Source: Bordetella genomosp. 9
GTDB taxonomy: Bacteria > Pseudomonadota > Gammaproteobacteria > Burkholderiales > Burkholderiaceae_B
Assembly (NCBI RefSeq): GCF_002119725.1
Contig: NZ_CP021109.1
Span: forward strand, 3,906,001 to 3,970,000
DNA: 64,000 bases
Reading direction: 5' to 3'
The notes under the pieces are model-generated. The model was not told the DNA's origin and made no database searches. It was given only the letters and a program-made list of their open reading frames with translations. Both the position numbers and the translations under genes were made by a program. Positions 1 to 9,174 of the stretch are shown in pieces (within the stretch, counting starts at the first letter, position 1; each line of letters opens with the position of its first letter).

Positions 1-1
1 C

Positions 2-2116
2 GCCATCGAAAAAAGCGACCCGCACCGCTTCCGGCCATTGAAGGAAATGCGCCGCCTTGGCGCCTATTCGGGATCGGCATGGTGGCTGCGCACCGAGATC
101 GTCAATGCCGCCAAGGCGCCGCACGCGCTGATACTGGTGGGCGGCCCTCCGAATCTGGAACAGGTCGATTTCTATCTCCAGCAGGACGGCCAATGGCGTC
201 ATTTCCCGGCGGGAACGATGATCCCCGCATTGCAAAAGGACGGCGCCACGGGCTACCCCGCCGCGCAGTTCACTGCGGCTCCCGGCGAGGCGGTGGCGGT
301 ATGGATAAGAATCGAAAGCGCATCTCCCATCCGACTGGAGCCCGCACTCTACACGCCGGGTTCGTTCGTTGCCGCGCGCGCCTCCGACAACATCCTGGGC
401 GGCGTGTTGACCAGCAGCATCGCGGCGTTGGGTATCTGCGCCTTCATTCTTTTCGCGGCGTCGCATCGCAGGGCGTTCCTGTGGTTCGGCGGCATCTGCG
501 TCACCATCGCCTTGAGCGAGGCCGCATCGCGCGCGTACATTCAACCCGTGTTCTGGTCCATGGCGTCGGGCTGGACCTACCGCCTGGAAACGGTGATTCA
601 CGCCATTGGCGCGGCCTTGACGGCGATGTTCGTTTACGCCATGGGCCAGCGCGCCGGCTTGCCGGCTGGTCATAGGAAGGTCTATGGCGTCATCGCCGCG
701 CTGCTCGTGATATGCATCGTGCCGACACACTTCCTGCCGGTTGCGGTGCTGAGCATGGCGACCCTGGCGCTTACCGTCGTCATGGGTATCTGCTTGATGA
801 CATCGGCGCTCGGAACGGCCAGGCTGTCGCGCAACGGCGCCATCCTGCTCGCGGCCGCCGCCGTCCTTCTCCTGGCGCACGCCGCGGGGATGTCGCTGCA
901 CCTGCCCGGCGCTTCGCCGTGGTTGATTCCTTCGGCACTGCCACAGGCGGGGACGCCGCCCGTCGCGCTATTCAGCATGCTCGCCTGCGCCGTGGCTCTA
1001 ACGCTATGGGCAACGCACCGGCGCAAAAGCCAGCGGGTCGCGCCGGGAAACAAGCAGCTTGCAGCAAAAGAGACCGGCAGCCTGGAACGGGACGCGGCGC
1101 CGCCGCATGCGCAGGTGCCGCCAGCAACGCCGGCCGCAGTTGCGCCTCGGGATGAGGCCGGCCACCTGGCCACCCCTCAGCAGACGTTGGTGCTTGGCTA
1201 TGTGGGGCACGACCTGCGCGCGCCGCTGGCGACGATAAGCGGCTACGCGCGGCTGCTGCGGCAGACTGCCCGGCCCGAGCAGGAGTCCTATCTGGACATG
1301 ATCGAGCGCAGCATCAACTACCAATTCAGCCTGATCGACGAAATCCTGGCGTATGCCGAATACGATTTGCAGCCTTTCGACATCTCGGCCGGAGACGTAC
1401 AGCTTCCAGCGCTTCTCGAAGAGCTTGCACGCTTCGGGGTCTCCCTCTGCAACCACCAGGGCAACGCCTTCCGGTACATCCCCGCAACGCAGCTGCCAGC
1501 CGTCGTGCGGCTGGACGCCAAACGTACGCGGCAGGCCGTCCTGAACCTGCTCGGCAATGCGGCGAAGTTCACTCGTGACGGGACGGTGTGCTTCGAGGCC
1601 GGGGTGAACCAGCGTGACGACGGCGCGGAACTGATGCTTCAAGTCACCAACGATGGGACACCCATCCCCGTCGAGCATCAAGCCGAGATTTTTTCGGCGT
1701 TCCGGCAGCTGCGCCACCGCGATGCCGGATCCGGGCTGGGCCTTTTCATCGCCGATCGGATCGTGCACGGCATGGGCGGATCGCTTCGTTTCGACAGCAG
1801 CCCCAAACTGGGCAATCGCTTCGCCATCACCCTGCCGATCGCCGTTGCCGATGCCACGCCGATCGTCACGCGGCCGATCCATCACGTAGCGGCCCGCGAC
1901 GGCGGCACACAGGGCATCGCCGCGCCGCCGCTGGCCGCCCGGCTGGCATTGGCAAAACTGGCGCGCGAGGGCGAGCTTTCGGAAATCCAGCAGTGGACTG
2001 CTGAAACGCGGCAGCACCATCCGCAGTACGAAGCGTTCTATCGCGCTGTCGACCAGTGCGTCGACAACTTCGATATGGAGTGTCTGCAGCGGCTGGCGCT
2101 ACTTGGCATAACGTGA
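2..2116 (+). CDS. Sensor histidine kinase with 7TMR-DISM sensor region (5' end outside window)
   Basis: The reading frame is open to the left edge, so the N-terminus is missing; 704 residues are visible. The first ~110 residues contain a WWLR motif and resemble the periplasmic 7TMR-DISMED2 sensor domain. About seven hydrophobic segments follow (visible residues ~130-340), then a His kinase core: H-box GHDLRAP with the phospho-accepting His at nt 1208-1210 (visible residue 403), N-box NLLGNAAKF (~515-523) and G-box GSGLGLF (~576-582). A ~90-residue tail follows the ATPase domain and has no receiver domain. The protein should sit in the inner membrane and phosphorylate a response regulator that is not seen in the window. 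The ligand is unknown. Confidence 0.85.
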   Translation, partial: AIEKSDPHRFRPLKEMRRLGAYSGSAWWLRTEIVNAAKAPHALILVGGPPNLEQVDFYLQQDGQWRHFPAGTMIPALQKDGATGYPAAQFTAAPGEAVAVWIRIESASPIRLEPALYTPGSFVAARASDNILGGVLTSSIAALGICAFILFAASHRRAFLWFGGICVTIALSEAASRAYIQPVFWSMASGWTYRLETVIHAIGAALTAMFVYAMGQRAGLPAGHRKVYGVIAALLVICIVPTHFLPVAVLSMATLALTVVMGICLMTSALGTARLSRNGAILLAAAAVLLLAHAAGMSLHLPGASPWLIPSALPQAGTPPVALFSMLACAVALTLWATHRRKSQRVAPGNKQLAAKETGSLERDAAPPHAQVPPATPAAVAPRDEAGHLATPQQTLVLGYVGHDLRAPLATISGYARLLRQTARPEQESYLDMIERSINYQFSLIDEILAYAEYDLQPFDISAGDVQLPALLEELARFGVSLCNHQGNAFRYIPATQLPAVVRLDAKRTRQAVLNLLGNAAKFTRDGTVCFEAGVNQRDDGAELMLQVTNDGTPIPVEHQAEIFSAFRQLRHRDAGSGLGLFIADRIVHGMGGSLRFDSSPKLGNRFAITLPIAVADATPIVTRPIHHVAARDGGTQGIAAPPLAARLALAKLAREGELSEIQQWTAETRQHHPQYEAFYRAVDQCVDNFDMECLQRLALLGIT

Positions 2117-2256
2117 CGCTCAGGTTTTCGGGATCCGTCCGAATTCGCGGCCGTCGTCGTCCGGCGCTGTTGGCGTCTCTCTAATCTCTGCCCCCGCTCG
2201 ACGGTCTATCCACCGCCATCGCTGGCGCCAGACCGGGAGACTGCCGTACGCCCGCG

Positions 2257-3018
2257 ATGATGGACATACCCCCCATGCTGGTTTCGCCCTTTGGAAAGGC
2301 GTGTCGAAACGACCACGCCGCCACCGACCCCGAACCGACCGATGTGACCGCGCAGGAGGTCGTCGCGCGCTTGGCCATGACGACCCGCGCCTTCCCGGCT
2401 CGCACAGCGATACGCCACGGTCCGGCGTGCTGCACGTACGCCCAACTTTGGGCCGCATCGGAACGCGTGGCGGCAGGATTGCGGGATCATGGCGTACGGG
2501 CGCGCACGCCTTTGGGCATCGGCCTGCCAGCATCGATCCCCTGGTTGGCCGCCGTGCTTGGCATCGCCAAGTGCGATGCAAGCTGCGCGCTTCTCGATCT
2601 GCAACGCGGCCGCGAGTGGCTCGCGCAGCGGATTGCCGACACCGGAGCGCGTTACGTCATCAGCAACAGGGAACACCGGCATCTGTTCAGCGGGCCCGTG
2701 CTGCCCATCGAGGCGTTGCTGGCCTGCAGGGCCGATGGCCGGCACCCCGAATCGTTTTTGCCGTTTGGCGCAACCGGCGCCACGCCAGCCGTTGAGAAGG
2801 CTCCTGCGGACGGCTGCGCGGAGTGCGTGGCATGGGCGCCGGGAGCCTGCCCGCCGCCCTCGCTGTGGCATAGCCTATGGCGAATCGCAAGCGGCGCCAC
2901 CATGGTTCTTGCCGAGGCCGACGCCATCCCGTACGACGCCCAGGCACATGGCGCGACCGCGCTGCGCATGGCAGGCAGCATCGTTGGCCTGTCCGCGAAG
3001 GCGCCGGCTCACGCCTGA
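2257..3018 (+). CDS. Truncated, motif-degenerate AMP-binding (adenylation) domain protein
   Basis: This 253-residue product resembles only the N-terminal half of an NRPS or acyl-CoA-synthetase-type adenylation domain. CTYAQLW (59-65) and the stretch around ALLDLQRGREWLAQRIADTG (111-130) match the A1/A2 regions. FGATGATPA (170-178) sits where the ATP-binding A3 loop (TSGSTGxPK) belongs, but its Lys is lost. SLWHSLWRIASGATMVLAE (202-220) matches the A4/A5 region. Everything after that, including the C-terminal subdomain, is missing; a complete domain is about 500 residues. It is therefore probably inactive as an adenylating enzyme, or is a decaying gene. No convincing ribosome-binding site precedes the first ATG. 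It lies directly upstream of the large toxin-like gene. Confidence 0.6.
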   Translation: MMDIPPMLVSPFGKACRNDHAATDPEPTDVTAQEVVARLAMTTRAFPARTAIRHGPACCTYAQLWAASERVAAGLRDHGVRARTPLGIGLPASIPWLAAVLGIAKCDASCALLDLQRGREWLAQRIADTGARYVISNREHRHLFSGPVLPIEALLACRADGRHPESFLPFGATGATPAVEKAPADGCAECVAWAPGACPPPSLWHSLWRIASGATMVLAEADAIPYDAQAHGATALRMAGSIVGLSAKAPAHA

Positions 3019-3152
3019 ACCGAAAGACCGTGCCGTCATCCGCTTCGCAAGGCGCGCTGCGGTGTCGGCGTCCTGCGCAAGGGCGGGAGGAACCGTGCAG
3101 GCCGGCCAGGCACAGATCGCGTCCTGCAATTCATGCCATCCGTGCGAGCGCC

Positions 3153-6100
3153 ATGCAAGTCACACCTGCAGCTTCGGCCCGCGACGCGGTCAGCCCCGCG
3201 GCCGACGCGAATCATCCCCCGCATATCGACGACGGCCTGGCGATCGCACTCGCTGCGCCGCTTCCGCTACCCGCCGACGGCCACTCACCCGCCGCAGCGC
3301 AGCCGGCGGAAGATCGCGGCGGCGCGCATGCCGCCGGATCACATTGGCAGCGCAAGACACGGACGCCGATCCGGTCCCGCAGAAACACGCCGGGCCACGT
3401 CGCTGCGCCGCCGCCGGCGCCGCGCTGGGCCGATCGGCTGGCCGACGCTTTCCTGCGGCTGCAAGCCACCGGCTACACGCCATGCACGCCGCTGGAAAAC
3501 GACGAGACGGTGATGAACGCCCTTGCTCGCGCAAGCGGGCTTTACCCGGCCGACGCGCAGCCGCACGCAATGAGCGCGGGCCAAAAACGGTTTCTCGCAG
3601 GGCATTTGGCGATGAGCCTGACGCGGGACATCCATTGGGACATCGAGTTGTCCCCCAGCGCGGGCAGCGATGGCGGCGTCTACATCGAGCACGGCGTGGT
3701 GCGCAACGGCACGGCGATGAGTATCGCGGCGGCTCGAGCCGCATTGGCGGGCCGCATCGATGCGGTGCTGCGGGCCACGGGCGTACCGCCGGCTCAGCGT
3801 GGCTGGCTCGCGCCGGCGTTGTGCGACGCCCTTATTGCGGACCCCACACTGGGGCTCAGGCCGCCGCCTGCGGACATCCGTTATGGCAGCCGTCAATGGG
3901 CGACGCTGTGGATGGGCCTTGCGCTGTCGCGGGAGCTGGCGTTGCCGCCCGCCCCGGGCATCGGGGACGTCATTGCGCTCGGGCAGGCCGCCATGACGGA
4001 TCCCGATAGCAATCTTTCCACGCAGGCGCTGCTGCGAATGGCGCAGGCCGCCGGCGCTATCGACGCGGCGCATCTGGCTGGCGGCGACATCCAGCACCCG
4101 CTGACACAGCTGCGGCAATTCGTGATGTCGCACTTCAAGGCCGAGTTCCCCCTGCTTGACGAACTGGGGGGACTGTCCCGCAGCGCCCTGGCGACGGACC
4201 TGCTCACCCAGGCCGGTATCGATGCGGACCGGCAGATCGAGGTCAAGACCTGGATCCTGCCCGCGGCATGGGGTCCCTTCAAGCTGGAACTCCCTCTGCT
4301 GTTTGCGTCGTACCGGACCGCCATCCGCGACTACTACGTCGACCGCGATACGCTGTCGGCATCGGACGTCGAAGCGCTGCGGCGCGACGCCGACGATCCG
4401 CGTCCCGACCCGGACAAGGTATTGGCCAAACTGCCGCCATCCTTGCGCACCGAGTTCGAGCGCCGCTTCGACAGCTACAAACGAGCAGCCTGCAATTATC
4501 TGGTGCGCCGCATCGGGAACTGGCTCGCATCGCCGGGCACGGCGCCCGCCGGCGAGGGCGACGCTTCGGCGCCCCGTGTGGCGGTCCACACCGTCCGCCT
4601 GCAGCGCTACCGGATCCTAAACCCGCCGCCCATGCCGGGCGCAGGCGCCGTCCTGTTGGACGAGCGTTCCAGCAAGTGGCTGATCGTCGACATCGAAAGC
4701 GGCGCTCAACGCAGCCGCGCCATTTTCGACCCCGGAACAGAAACGGCCGTACCGATTCCACCCGGACTGGACATCCGCACGTGGGCATCCGGCAATACCG
4801 GATTGTTGTTCGAAGGGTATGCGCGGCAAGCACCGCCCGCGCCGCCGGCAGGCGCCACGCCCCGCACGCTCATCGATCATCAGAAAACGGCCATCGCGGT
4901 GGACGCCCTGGCGCAAGGACCGCTTGACGACCTATCCGCCTGGCTTTCCCCGGCGCTGGCGTCCCGCATCGAGCGTGCACGCGCCGCCGCAGCGGGACAG
5001 AGCGCGTCCGAGACGCTGAAGGAAATTGAACGTGGACTCGTCCCCTTCCGGGGCGCTTATCTGGCGATACGGAACGGCGACCTGGCCGGCGCGGTGCTTT
5101 CCGGGCTGCTCGATGTGGCCGCCTTCCTGCCCGGCATTGGCGAAGGAATCAAAACCGGCATGACCGCGGCGCGCGCCGCCGAGGCCGCCCTGCAGGCCGG
5201 GCTGGCCGGATGGCGCAATGAAGGCTTGCGCACGGGCCTGATATTGGCGTCGCGACGGGCGGGGCAATTCGCCGGCACGCTCGGCCGGCAGGCTGCCGCG
5301 CTGGCCGCGACGCTGGCGCGTGATTCCGTGCCGCACCCCTATGTGTGGCTGAGCCCCGCGGACATGATGGGCCGTGCCGGAGTCGATGACGCCATGCGCA
5401 CCGCCGCCCAGCTTGCCGACACGCATCCGGCGATCGCGCAGCACGCCTGGCAAGCCGGGCAACGCATGGCTGGCGCGGACTTCGAGGACGGGCGTTGGGT
5501 CGTTGCTTCTCAGTCGGAATCTGCGGCGTCCGCGACCCGGGCGGCGCCGCCCGCCGGCGCTGCGGACGATATCGCGCTTGCCGACACGCCGCTTTATCTC
5601 ACGGCGCAAGACGGGCGCGGGGCGGCGCTGCCCCTGCAACGTCATGGAGACGACGGCTACGTCCAGTTCAACCCGGAAACGCTGGAACCGGTCGGCCCTT
5701 TGCTGCTGCCAGACCGCGCCGGCAAGCTGCAGTCCTCATTGCCCGTCGATCTTCTGCAACGTCACCACGTTCGAGAACGCGAGGTGCTGGACGCCCTGAC
5801 CCGCACGCCGATGCGCGAAGACGGCACGCTCGCGCTCGGCGACCGCATCTACGCGCGCGTCGGGGGCGACTATCTGGAGCTTCTCCGGGACCGGGCTGCA
5901 TCGACGCCTGGCAGGACGGTTTGGACGGTCGTCGACGTCCCGGGCCCTGCCACGCGGCATGCCGGCGTGCGCATCGTCCACGACCGGCTCACCGGTGTCT
6001 GGCGCCTCGCGGAACGACCCGGGCTGAAAGGCGGCGGCAATCCCATCAACGCCATCCGCGCTTATTGGCACCGCCGTCGCGCACGCGCGGAAGACGCGGC

Positions 6101-7085
6101 GATGACCCGCCAAAGCCACGAGATTGCACACCGCTTCCTGGCGGCGAGCTACAACGCCGCTTCGCTCAATGTCTGGCACTACCCGGATGCGGTGCGCGCG
6201 CAATACCCAGGGCTGATCGCCCGGTCGCTGGATGACCATTTCATAAAAGGCCCGGACGGCAGAATCCGCCGCTTCCCCGGCGGATTCGTCGCGGATGGCT
6301 GTTTCATCCGCGGATACTCGCGCCTGCTCGACCCGGAGCTGCTGCGGGCGACCGACATGATGGCCGACTTTTCGCAGCTGAATGGCGCGAAGGTGCTTGC
6401 CGGATACGCTTTGAACGATGGCACGGGGACGGTGTCCTTTCTGGAGGACGGCAAGCGCATCGCCTCGCTTGCCCACTGGGGCGGGGTCTATCCGCTGTCC
6501 GACGGCGCCTATCTGTTCGCCGCGCCGACCCTGGCAGGCGACGCGCATGCATGTGAACAGATGCTCTTGTCACAGGCGAAACCGCGCCGGGAAGTGCTGG
6601 ACGAGCTGCGCCGCACCAGCCCCAGCGGCCCGCGCGACGCCACCCCGCAAACGGCGATCAACCGCCTGCTCGCATCGCTGGCGCGACGTCTGCGCGCGGC
6701 GCCATACCGGCTGCCGCTCAAGGGCGTACGACATGACGAAGCGATGAAGCGCTTGAAGGAGTCCCTGTCCCAGCATGGGCCCTGCATCCTTCACCGAAAC
6801 GGAAGAATGGTCATGCTCGACGCGATAGAGCAGGACGGCGAAGGCGTGTGGCTGGTCATTCGGGATCCCCTTACCTGCACGCGCGCCCGCGTGCCGGATT
6901 GCGAAGAATTCTGGAGCAATCGCACCGCCGCGATGGTTGCTACCGCGGCCCGAGGCGAGTGGACGCTTCCCGACGTCGATGCGGTGTTTATCCCGCAAGA
7001 CACCCGGCTTCTGCACCGGGCGCTTTCGAGCGCATCGAGCAGCTTGACGCCTGGCTCGCCCAGCCCGCTCGTTTCGCCGGCATAA
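3153..7085 (+). CDS. Large dermonecrotic-toxin-type putative secreted effector
   Basis: This is a 1310-residue protein when started at the ATG at 3153. The frame is open further upstream (to 2877), but that extension is Arg-rich and overlaps the adenylation gene in another frame, so I reject it. The composition and layout resemble large proteins with the DUF6543/dermonecrotic-toxin domain. There is a ~550-residue N-terminal region, a hydrophobic helical section around residue 640 (DLAGAVLSGLLDVAAFLPG), and beta-rich segments of the YARVGGDYLELLRD type (~900-960). The C-terminal part contains NGRMVMLDAIEQ followed by VIRDP, which looks like the last strands of a papain/C39-like fold. In that reading an Arg (~1218) stands where the catalytic His is expected. 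I see no N-terminal signal peptide. Family membership is inferred and the activity is unknown. Confidence 0.55.
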   Translation: MQVTPAASARDAVSPAADANHPPHIDDGLAIALAAPLPLPADGHSPAAAQPAEDRGGAHAAGSHWQRKTRTPIRSRRNTPGHVAAPPPAPRWADRLADAFLRLQATGYTPCTPLENDETVMNALARASGLYPADAQPHAMSAGQKRFLAGHLAMSLTRDIHWDIELSPSAGSDGGVYIEHGVVRNGTAMSIAAARAALAGRIDAVLRATGVPPAQRGWLAPALCDALIADPTLGLRPPPADIRYGSRQWATLWMGLALSRELALPPAPGIGDVIALGQAAMTDPDSNLSTQALLRMAQAAGAIDAAHLAGGDIQHPLTQLRQFVMSHFKAEFPLLDELGGLSRSALATDLLTQAGIDADRQIEVKTWILPAAWGPFKLELPLLFASYRTAIRDYYVDRDTLSASDVEALRRDADDPRPDPDKVLAKLPPSLRTEFERRFDSYKRAACNYLVRRIGNWLASPGTAPAGEGDASAPRVAVHTVRLQRYRILNPPPMPGAGAVLLDERSSKWLIVDIESGAQRSRAIFDPGTETAVPIPPGLDIRTWASGNTGLLFEGYARQAPPAPPAGATPRTLIDHQKTAIAVDALAQGPLDDLSAWLSPALASRIERARAAAAGQSASETLKEIERGLVPFRGAYLAIRNGDLAGAVLSGLLDVAAFLPGIGEGIKTGMTAARAAEAALQAGLAGWRNEGLRTGLILASRRAGQFAGTLGRQAAALAATLARDSVPHPYVWLSPADMMGRAGVDDAMRTAAQLADTHPAIAQHAWQAGQRMAGADFEDGRWVVASQSESAASATRAAPPAGAADDIALADTPLYLTAQDGRGAALPLQRHGDDGYVQFNPETLEPVGPLLLPDRAGKLQSSLPVDLLQRHHVREREVLDALTRTPMREDGTLALGDRIYARVGGDYLELLRDRAASTPGRTVWTVVDVPGPATRHAGVRIVHDRLTGVWRLAERPGLKGGGNPINAIRAYWHRRRARAEDAAMTRQSHEIAHRFLAASYNAASLNVWHYPDAVRAQYPGLIARSLDDHFIKGPDGRIRRFPGGFVADGCFIRGYSRLLDPELLRATDMMADFSQLNGAKVLAGYALNDGTGTVSFLEDGKRIASLAHWGGVYPLSDGAYLFAAPTLAGDAHACEQMLLSQAKPRREVLDELRRTSPSGPRDATPQTAINRLLASLARRLRAAPYRLPLKGVRHDEAMKRLKESLSQHGPCILHRNGRMVMLDAIEQDGEGVWLVIRDPLTCTRARVPDCEEFWSNRTAAMVATAARGEWTLPDVDAVFIPQDTRLLHRALSSASSSLTPGSPSPLVSPA

Positions 7086-7138
7086 CGGCCGACGAACGCG
7101 CGCGGGCCGCCTCGCCGAGGCGCCCGCGGGCGCGTCCC

Positions 7139-8800
7139 TTACTTGAACGCTGCGCCGGGATCGCCGTCGCCGTACACGCTCGTCCCATACCCGCCCTGGA
7201 CATCGATCTTCACCGAGGACGGGTCGATCTGCGATTGGTCGCCCTTGTAGTGCATCACCATGGCGGGCATCAGCATCACCGCGGCCACCATCAGCAGCTG
7301 GATGACGATGAACGGCACCGACCCCCAGTAGATCTGGCCGGTGGTGACCGGCGCGATCGTGCGGCCCGTCACCCTGTCGCGGTAAGGATCCTTGGGCGCG
7401 ACCGAGCGCAGGTAGAACAGCGCGAAGCCGAAGGGCGGATGCATGAACGAGGTCTGCATGTTCACCGCCAGGATCACGCCGAACCAGATCAGGTCGATGC
7501 CCATCTTGTCGGCCACCGGCCCGAGCAGCGGCACGATGATGAAGGCCAGTTCGAAGAAGTCCAGAAAGAAGGCCAGCACGAAGGTCAGCACGCTGACCAC
7601 GATCAGAAAGCCCCACTGACCGCCCGGCAGGCCGGTCAGCAGATGCTCCACCCACAGGTCGCCGTTCACGCCGCGGAAGGTCAGGCCGAACACCGTCGAA
7701 CCGACCAGGATGAACACCACGAAGCACGACAGCTTGGTGGTGGTGTCCATGGCCTGCTTGAGCAGATCCAGCGACAGGCGCCGGCGGATCAGCGCCATCA
7801 CGATGGCGCCCACCGCGCCCATCGCCCCGCCCTCGGTGGGCGTGGCCACGCCGATGAAGATGGTCCCCAGCACCAGGAAGATCAGGAACAGCGGCGGGAT
7901 CATCACGAAGGTGACCCGCTCGGCCAGCGCCGACAGCAGCCCCAGCTTGAGCACCTTGTTCACGATGGCGATGACAAAGGCGGTCAGACCCCACAGCAGC
8001 AGGCTCACCACGATCCGTTCGTCCATCGGCGCCGCATCGTTCTCCAGCCAGCGGCCCATCAGCCACGCCGCGGCCACCGAGATCGCCATCAGCACCAGCA
8101 GCGAGCGCCCGCCGCGCGTGCCGTTGGCCTCGCGAAAGCGCCGCGCCTCCTCGGGCAGCGCCGGCGCGCAGGACGGCTTGATCAGGCACATGATGGCCAC
8201 ATACACAATGTAGGCGCCGGCCAGCAGAAACCCCGGCACCATCGCGGCGCGGTACATGTCGCCGATGGACCGGCCCAGCTGGTCGGCCAGGATGATCAGC
8301 ACCAGCGACGGCGGAATGATCTGCGACAAGGTGCCCGAGGCGGCGATCACCCCGCTGGCAAGCCGCCGGTCATAGCCGTAGCGCAGCATGATCGGCAGCG
8401 AGATCAGCCCCATCGAGATCACCGAAGCCGACACCACCCCGGTGGTGGCCGCCAGCATGGCGCCCACGAACACCACCGCGAAGGCCAGCCCCCCGCGCAC
8501 GGTGCCGAACAACTGCCCGATGGTCTCCAGCAGGTCCTCGGCCATGCCCGAGCGTTCCAGCACCAGCCCCATCAACGTGAAAAACGGCACCGCGAGCAAG
8601 GTGTCGTTGGAGATGATGCCGAACACCCGCTGCGGCAGCGCCTGGAACAGCGCCGGCGTCAGCAGCCCCAGCTCGATTCCGATCAATCCATACAGAATGC
8701 CGTTGGCCGCCAGCGCAAAGGCCACCGGAAACCCCAGCAGCAGAAACACCACGAGCGTGGCGAACATGATGGGCGCCAGATTGGCGATGAAGAATTCCAT
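7139..8800 (-). CDS. dctM: TRAP transporter large permease (DctM)
   Basis: This 553-residue polytopic inner-membrane protein has the length and layout of the DctM (4TM-12TM) channel subunit of TRAP transporters, which import organic acids with a sodium gradient. Hydrophobic segments run throughout. GVATPTEGGAMGAVGA is the usual family motif, and the DFFELAFIIVPLLGP and HPPFGFALFYLR stretches are typical of the TakP-type subgroup. It is the last gene of dctP-dctQ-dctM. A 374-bp gap containing a repeat separates it from dctQ, and no clear Shine-Dalgarno precedes its ATG, so expression may be lower than that of the upstream genes. Confidence 0.93.
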   Translation of the reverse strand: MEFFIANLAPIMFATLVVFLLLGFPVAFALAANGILYGLIGIELGLLTPALFQALPQRVFGIISNDTLLAVPFFTLMGLVLERSGMAEDLLETIGQLFGTVRGGLAFAVVFVGAMLAATTGVVSASVISMGLISLPIMLRYGYDRRLASGVIAASGTLSQIIPPSLVLIILADQLGRSIGDMYRAAMVPGFLLAGAYIVYVAIMCLIKPSCAPALPEEARRFREANGTRGGRSLLVLMAISVAAAWLMGRWLENDAAPMDERIVVSLLLWGLTAFVIAIVNKVLKLGLLSALAERVTFVMIPPLFLIFLVLGTIFIGVATPTEGGAMGAVGAIVMALIRRRLSLDLLKQAMDTTTKLSCFVVFILVGSTVFGLTFRGVNGDLWVEHLLTGLPGGQWGFLIVVSVLTFVLAFFLDFFELAFIIVPLLGPVADKMGIDLIWFGVILAVNMQTSFMHPPFGFALFYLRSVAPKDPYRDRVTGRTIAPVTTGQIYWGSVPFIVIQLLMVAAVMLMPAMVMHYKGDQSQIDPSSVKIDVQGGYGTSVYGDGDPGAAFK

Positions 8801-9050
8801 TTTTCAGTTATCCATGGTGCTACACAGTGCCCCGCGCCGCGCCCGACGACGCCGCGACCGGCCCCGCCGATCCGCCAGCGCCGCCCCAAAGCGCAGGTTC
8901 GCCGCACAAATCCGATCTATTCGCACAAGCCCCACCAGAACCCGTTTCGCCACCCCACCACCGCACCTGCACGACGAAACGCAGCCCCTCCGAAACGCAC
9001 CTCTCGCAACCCCACCCCGTCCCACAAGAACCAGGCCCCCATCGGGGCGC
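8801..9050. other. Non-coding spacer between dctQ and dctM, repeat-free part
   Basis: This is the part of the dctQ-dctM gap that precedes dctM in the direction of transcription. It is C-rich on the plus strand with scattered CCCCAC tracts. I see no gene, promoter or terminator here. Confidence 0.5.
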
Positions 9051-9174
9051 CGCGGATCCGGCTCCGCCGGTCCGCAGGCGCGCCCCCTTGAGGGGGAAGC
9101 GCGGAAGCGCTTCGGGGGTGGGCCTACCCCCGCCCCCTTGAGGGGGAAGCGCGTCAGCGCTTCGGGGGTGGGCC
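9051..9174. repeat. Palindromic intergenic repeat, two tandem 50-bp units (copy 1)
   Basis: A lead-in (9051-9076) is followed by two near-identical units (9081-9124 and 9131-9174) with an exact 50-bp period. Each unit carries two small hairpins: CCCCCTTGAGGGGG, and GAAGCGC...GCGCTTC with a 2-4 nt loop, ending in GGGGGTGGGCC. The second unit abuts the dctQ stop codon. The lead-in and one unit recur at 57930-58003, also between two transport permease genes. It resembles REP-type elements: transcribed, palindromic and dispersed. Confidence 0.85.

Noticed and set aside
2877..3152. N-terminal extension of the toxin-like protein
   Set aside because: It is Arg-rich and low in complexity, overlaps the adenylation-domain frame, and has no resemblance to a protein start; the ATG at 3153 is preferred.
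6570..9091. Long frames on both strands opposite the toxin gene and dctM
   Set aside because: They are His/Gln/Arg-rich shadows of real genes in GC-rich DNA with no family features.
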